This document shows positions 60,184-64,000 of a stretch of 64,000 nucleotides of DNA, one piece after another; within the stretch, counting starts at the first letter, position 1; the number at the start of each line of letters is the position of its first letter. Both the position numbers and the translations under genes were made by a program. Where the stretch lies: contig CAYOOP010000008.1 of NCBI GenBank assembly GCA_964405685.1, positions 5,376 through 69,375 on the forward strand. The letters run 5' to 3'. The DNA comes from CAYOOP01 sp964405685. GTDB taxonomy: Bacteria; Pseudomonadota; Alphaproteobacteria; Rickettsiales; SXRF01. Below the pieces are notes generated by a model. That model was given only the letters and a program-made list of their open reading frames with translations. It did no database searches and was not told the DNA's origin.

Positions 60184-62487
60184 ATGAGATTTGTCTGCGC
60201 CAAAAATTTCAAACGAAATCAAGGATTCACGCTTGTACAAGTCGGCGTGCTCATCACTATTCTTGGGTTGGTAGCAGCATCCATCATCCCTGGTGGCCGC
60301 GAAAATAGTGCAGCGGCGCAATATCAAACCACGCAAGCACGCATCGGCGTGATTCAACAAGCCATGCGCAGTTACATCGCATCCCACGGCGCGCTTCCCT
60401 GTCCGGCCGTTGGATATACGGATATTGGCGTGGATACGTTTGGCACCGCCGCCACCTCCGGCACTTCGTGTGATTCCACTAATTTGCTGAATAACGGCAA
60501 TACCTATATCGGTATCGTGCCGGTGAAGACGATCGGACTTCCCGATCAAATGGCTTTCGACGGATTTGGACGCAAGTTTAGTTATGCCGCCGATGGGAGA
60601 ACTGTCACGAACGTAACCTGCAAAGCATTGCAAGATTCAGGAACGCGCGGAAGCCTCGATATCCGCTCCACCGCTGCCGGCTCAACCTACATGAATGCGA
60701 TGTGGCTGCTACTCAGCCACGGGCAAGACGGACACGGTGCGTATCCGCAAAATGGTGTGACGGATTCTACCTACCGCATCAATAGCGGATCAACCGATAC
60801 GGATACACTCACCAATGCAAACGCGGTTAGCAACTCCACCGTAGGTGCTGTAATCACCGCGTCCGTTGATGCAGTCTTCGTACGCAAAAATAAAACCACC
60901 GCCTTCGATGATTTGCTGTGGACCGATCCGCTGTATGCCAACAAATGCGCTCTTGGCACTGCGGCAGCGCGGGGGGTTCTGTTTACAGATGATGCCAGTG
61001 CCGTTGCCGGTTCGTGGGATGGATTTGCCGTTGGAGACATCAACGGCGATGGGTATGGGGACATTATCGAAGGCAGGTCCGGCTCCGATTTCAACTCACG
61101 GAATAACTCCGGCAGCGTATACATCATGTTTGGAAGCTCCGGTGCCGTTACCAGTGGCACCGCCATGTCCGACTCCGGCACAAGCCCCACACGCATCCGC
61201 ATTGATGGCACTTCAGCCAGCAACGGCCTCGGGTTAGGGGCCACTAGCGGCGATGTCAACGGTGATGGCATCGATGATTTGGTTATCTCCAGCAGCGTTG
61301 GTTATATCTATCTTTTGCTAGGGCGCAGTAGTTGGAGTAGCGCTACGGACATTTCCACACTCGTCAACGGCAGCACTGGTTTCCGTTTTGATGGCGCTAA
61401 TACCTACGTGGGCCGGAGAGTCGCAGTGGCTGACGTCAACGGCGACGGTCTGGGAGATATCATCATCAGTGACGACAATGCCACCGTCGGCGCAAACGCC
61501 CTGGCAGGAAGAATTTATGTGCTGTTTGGCCGGCGCACGGCATGGCCTTCTTCCACCCAAACTCTGGCCGGAGATCTAACCAGCCCGACAGACTATGTCA
61601 TCTATAGCGACGCAACGGCGAACGATTATTACGGTTATTATATGACCACCGGCGACATCAACGGTGATGGCTATGCCGATGTAATTGCAGCAGCCCCAAC
61701 CGCGTGCAGTGGCGATCCTTGCGCGACCTACGGCAGTGTTTATGTGGTGTATGGAAAGGCCTCACCGGTCGATGTTGCGGTGGGTTCGCTTTCCACCAGC
61801 ACCGGCGTTACATTGACCAGCGACACCAACCTTACCTTCGGTATCAATGCGAACTCCAGCTCCGTGCAAGGCCCGACCGGACTGGCAGCCGGTGATTTCA
61901 ACGGTGATGGGTATGACGATATTGCAATTGAAATTCCACAAGCCGACGACTCGGCAGATACGCGAATCGCCGCGAGCCAAATCGGCATTTTTTATATCGT
62001 GTACGGCGCGGCGAGCTACGCGGCAACAACCTATTCGTTGGATCCAAGTTCCGGCAGCACCATTATAAATGGTACCGCCGGGTTTTATGTGGGGGGGCTT
62101 TATGCTTCAGGCACAACTGGATTACAAAACACCACCACTGCATTTGCGGATTTAAACGGTGATGGGTTCAAAGACGCACTGCTCACACAAACCTCCGGCA
62201 TGTGGGTGTTGTGGGGCCGCAATACCACCGCTTCCGCATTTGCCAACACCACCTCCAGCGCCAGCTTCTTCAACCCTTCCAACGCCAGCTACATTGCACG
62301 CTCCAGCAACTCTATAAGTGCCATTGTTCCCGGCAGACTCAACCGCGACGCTTATCAGGATTTATACATCTATGCCGGTGCCAGCTATCAATACGCATTC
62401 TACGGCCGCAAAAGAAATTACTTCCCGGGCACCAGCTTCTCTTCAGGCACCACAGCAACGGGTATTCTTTACTTGGATAATTATTAA
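60184..62487 (+). CDS. Prepilin-like protein with seven FG-GAP repeats, paralog with Gln5
   Basis: A 767-residue protein starting at ATG 60184 (MRFVCAKNFKRNQG); the frame to 60001 overlaps the divergent gene and is rejected. The leader ends in Gly14; FTLVQVGVLITILGLVAAS follows, with Gln instead of Glu at mature position 5. A head with GALPCPAVGYT and LLSHGQDGHGAYP matches its paralog. Seven FG-GAP units follow from about residue 284 to 725 (GDINGDGYGDII, GDVNGDGIDDLV, ADVNGDGLGDIIIS, GDINGDGYADVIA, GDFNGDGYDDIAI, ADLNGDGFKDALL, GRLNRDAYQDLY). The absent Glu5 recalls the tip subunit GspK of type II secretion. Its stop overlaps that of the regulator gene by 4 bp. Confidence 0.85.
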   Translation: MRFVCAKNFKRNQGFTLVQVGVLITILGLVAASIIPGGRENSAAAQYQTTQARIGVIQQAMRSYIASHGALPCPAVGYTDIGVDTFGTAATSGTSCDSTNLLNNGNTYIGIVPVKTIGLPDQMAFDGFGRKFSYAADGRTVTNVTCKALQDSGTRGSLDIRSTAAGSTYMNAMWLLLSHGQDGHGAYPQNGVTDSTYRINSGSTDTDTLTNANAVSNSTVGAVITASVDAVFVRKNKTTAFDDLLWTDPLYANKCALGTAAARGVLFTDDASAVAGSWDGFAVGDINGDGYGDIIEGRSGSDFNSRNNSGSVYIMFGSSGAVTSGTAMSDSGTSPTRIRIDGTSASNGLGLGATSGDVNGDGIDDLVISSSVGYIYLLLGRSSWSSATDISTLVNGSTGFRFDGANTYVGRRVAVADVNGDGLGDIIISDDNATVGANALAGRIYVLFGRRTAWPSSTQTLAGDLTSPTDYVIYSDATANDYYGYYMTTGDINGDGYADVIAAAPTACSGDPCATYGSVYVVYGKASPVDVAVGSLSTSTGVTLTSDTNLTFGINANSSSVQGPTGLAAGDFNGDGYDDIAIEIPQADDSADTRIAASQIGIFYIVYGAASYAATTYSLDPSSGSTIINGTAGFYVGGLYASGTTGLQNTTTAFADLNGDGFKDALLTQTSGMWVLWGRNTTASAFANTTSSASFFNPSNASYIARSSNSISAIVPGRLNRDAYQDLYIYAGASYQYAFYGRKRNYFPGTSFSSGTTATGILYLDNY

Positions 62488-63890
62488 GCCTCTTCGCGCT
62501 TTTCGAGTCTTTCTTCTGCACCACCTAAACCCAGCATTTTGAGTTTACGGTGCAGCGCTGAACGCTCCATGCCTACAAAGGCAGAGGTTTTAGAGATATT
62601 GCCGCCGAAGCGGTCAATTTGTGCCGCAAGATATTGCTTTTCAAACAGCTCACGCGCATCGCGAAGCGGCAACGACATGATGTCCGCGTTCACTTCCGGA
62701 CGGATCATCGCCGGGTTGGCGTGCAGCACGTCGTGCGGCAATTGCGCGGAGTTGATGGGGTTCATTTCCGCTGGCGTCATAATCGTGAGCCATTCCATTA
62801 AATTCTTCAATTGGCGCACATTGCCCGGCCAGCTGTAGGCTTGTAGCGTTGCCAGTGCATCACCGTTTAAAACACGCGCAAATGTCGCATGCGCCTCGGC
62901 AGCGCGTTCTAAGAAATAGCGGCAGAGTTCGGGGATATCCTCCGAGCGTTCACGGAGCGTTGGCATGCGAATTGGCACTACATTTAAACGGTAGAACAAA
63001 TCTTCGCGGAAATTACCGGTGGCAATTTCATGGGTTAGATCGCGGTTGGTAGCAGCAATCACCCGCACATCAATCGTTACTGCTTTATTGCCGCCGACGC
63101 GGGTAAAGGCACCTTCTTGCAGTGTGCGCACTACCTTACCTTGCACATCCATCGGCATGTCGCCGATTTCATCGATAAACAGCGTGCCGCCATGGGCGCG
63201 TTCAAACATACCGACTTTCTCAACACCGCCGATTAAATTGGGATCTTCACGACCAAACAATTCCTGCTCAATGCGGTCCGCCGAAATACCGGATGCATTC
63301 AAAATTACGAAGTTACCGCGCGCGCGGGGCGAGCGGGTATGAATGAGTCGCGCAATGGTTTCTTTGCCAGTGCCCGGCGCGCCCGTAATCAGCACGCGGC
63401 TAGCGCTGGAACCCAGCTTTTCAATGGTGTTACGGATTTGTTGAACGGCACCTGAAGCGCCGTTTAATTGCGTTTCAAATTTACCACGCTGTTTCAATTC
63501 TTCATTCTCACCACGCAAGCGCGCATATTCCAGCGCTTTGCCGACCATGAGAATCAAGCGATCTTCTTTGAATGGTTTCTCAATAAAATCATACGCGCCG
63601 ATTTTAATCGATGACACGGCGGTCTCGATATTGCCGTGGCCAGAGATCATAATCACCGGCACATGCGGATATTTTTTCTGAATGATTTCTAAAATCCCAA
63701 GCCCGTCCAGCTCGCTGCCTTGCAGCCAGATGTCAAGAATGATGGCGGATGGCACGCGCTCGCTGATGGCTTTCAATGCCGTATCTGAATTGCTCGCCGT
63801 GCGCGTGAAGTAACCATTATCTTCCAATACATCCGCCACCAGCGTGCGAATATCCGCCTCGTCGTCAATAATCAGAATTTCGGTGCTCAT
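62484..63890 (-). CDS. ntrX: NtrX-like sigma-54-type response regulator without GAFTGA
   Basis: A 468-residue protein. Residues 4-120 are a receiver domain: EILIIDDEADIRTLV, PSAIILDIWLQGSELDG (phospho-Asp) and DFIEKPFKEDRL (Lys). The AAA+ domain has Walker A VLITGAPGTGKETIAR and GGTLFIDEIGDMPMDVQGKV (Walker B). In the position of the GAFTGA loop it reads GREDPNLIGGVEKVG, so contact with sigma-54 is probably lost, as known for alphaproteobacterial NtrX. A Fis-type helix-turn-helix (KTSAFVGMERSALHRKLKML) ends it. It may act as a plain DNA-binding regulator. NtrY was not found: the next upstream frame is a short partial protein of another kind. Confidence 0.93.
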   Translation of the reverse strand: MSTEILIIDDEADIRTLVADVLEDNGYFTRTASNSDTALKAISERVPSAIILDIWLQGSELDGLGILEIIQKKYPHVPVIMISGHGNIETAVSSIKIGAYDFIEKPFKEDRLILMVGKALEYARLRGENEELKQRGKFETQLNGASGAVQQIRNTIEKLGSSASRVLITGAPGTGKETIARLIHTRSPRARGNFVILNASGISADRIEQELFGREDPNLIGGVEKVGMFERAHGGTLFIDEIGDMPMDVQGKVVRTLQEGAFTRVGGNKAVTIDVRVIAATNRDLTHEIATGNFREDLFYRLNVVPIRMPTLRERSEDIPELCRYFLERAAEAHATFARVLNGDALATLQAYSWPGNVRQLKNLMEWLTIMTPAEMNPINSAQLPHDVLHANPAMIRPEVNADIMSLPLRDARELFEKQYLAAQIDRFGGNISKTSAFVGMERSALHRKLKMLGLGGAEERLEKREEA

Positions 63891-63918
63891 TATTTTACCC
63901 TGTATTCAAATGAAAGTG

Positions 63919-64000
63919 CTAGGCCGACAGACTGGTGGCCAACCCCTTACCAGCAGCGACTTCAATTACGCTCATTAGTTCATCTGGAATCGCAGATTTA
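63919..64000 (-). CDS. C-terminal end of an unidentified protein (runs off window)
   Basis: Reverse-strand frame from the window edge to a TAG at 63919-63921, reading KSAIPDELMSVIEVAAGKGL followed by six residues (ATSLSA). It is in the direction of the ntrX gene, 28 bp upstream of its start, so the two may be in one operon. Too short to identify; it does not look like the ATPase end of NtrY. Confidence 0.35.
   Translation of the reverse strand, partial: KSAIPDELMSVIEVAAGKGLATSLSA

Overview
The window looks like a chromosomal segment of a Gram-negative alphaproteobacterium of roughly balanced base composition. The evidence is the gene set: an NtrX-type sigma-54 regulator without GAFTGA, an LPS heptose epimerase, SecA with a C-terminal zinc motif, ppk-ppx, uvrC, mreB, purL, leuA and an arginine succinyltransferase (ast) operon. 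A lineage outside the classical Rhizobiales/Rhodobacterales is my guess only; the sequence does not settle it.

Layout. 1-6.4 kb: envelope genes (partial methyltransferase, large polytopic protein, AT3-SGNH acyltransferase, KefB-type antiporter). 7-18.8 kb: uvrC, a SixA-like phosphatase overlapping a Tat-exported protein, ppk-ppx, hldD, ubiK, a YbjN-like protein, an IS630 remnant and a parvulin. 18.9-28.8 kb: secA, leuA, mreB, a Fis-type regulator, corA, queD. 28.9-35.5 kb: one minus-strand operon ridA-astC/argD-brnT-brnA-astA-astD-astB-pdxH, with a toxin-antitoxin pair inside it. 35.6-39.5 kb: a lone VirB2-like pilin and two cell-surface glycosyltransferase genes. 39.6-54.4 kb: a 14.8-kb integrative element in the 3' end of tRNA-Ala(UGC). 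54.6-64 kb: purL, a divergent pair of pseudopilin/beta-propeller proteins, and an NtrX-like regulator.

The main discovery is the integrative element. Its left half is a P4-satellite-like module (tyrosine integrase, excisionase-like protein, primase-helicase, small accessory genes; no capsid, tail or terminase large subunit). Its right half is AT-richer cargo built around a complete LuxR-LuxI quorum-sensing pair with a PhyH-type dioxygenase, a CapA-type metallophosphatase, a TorF-like porin, a thiolase, an XRE regulator and several small secreted proteins. A 15-bp palindrome (CCTACCTRGGTAGGT) occurs once before luxI and once between phyH and capA. This suggests a self-contained quorum-sensing regulon carried by a mobile island.

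Other points of interest are: two 169-bp CTAG-bounded MITE copies differing at one base, consistent with IS630-type transposition; palindromic repeats carried in frame inside uvrC and purL; three long palindromic repeats each placed exactly between convergent genes; and two giant prepilin-like proteins that each carry seven FG-GAP repeats. All calls are from reading the sequence; no database search was run.
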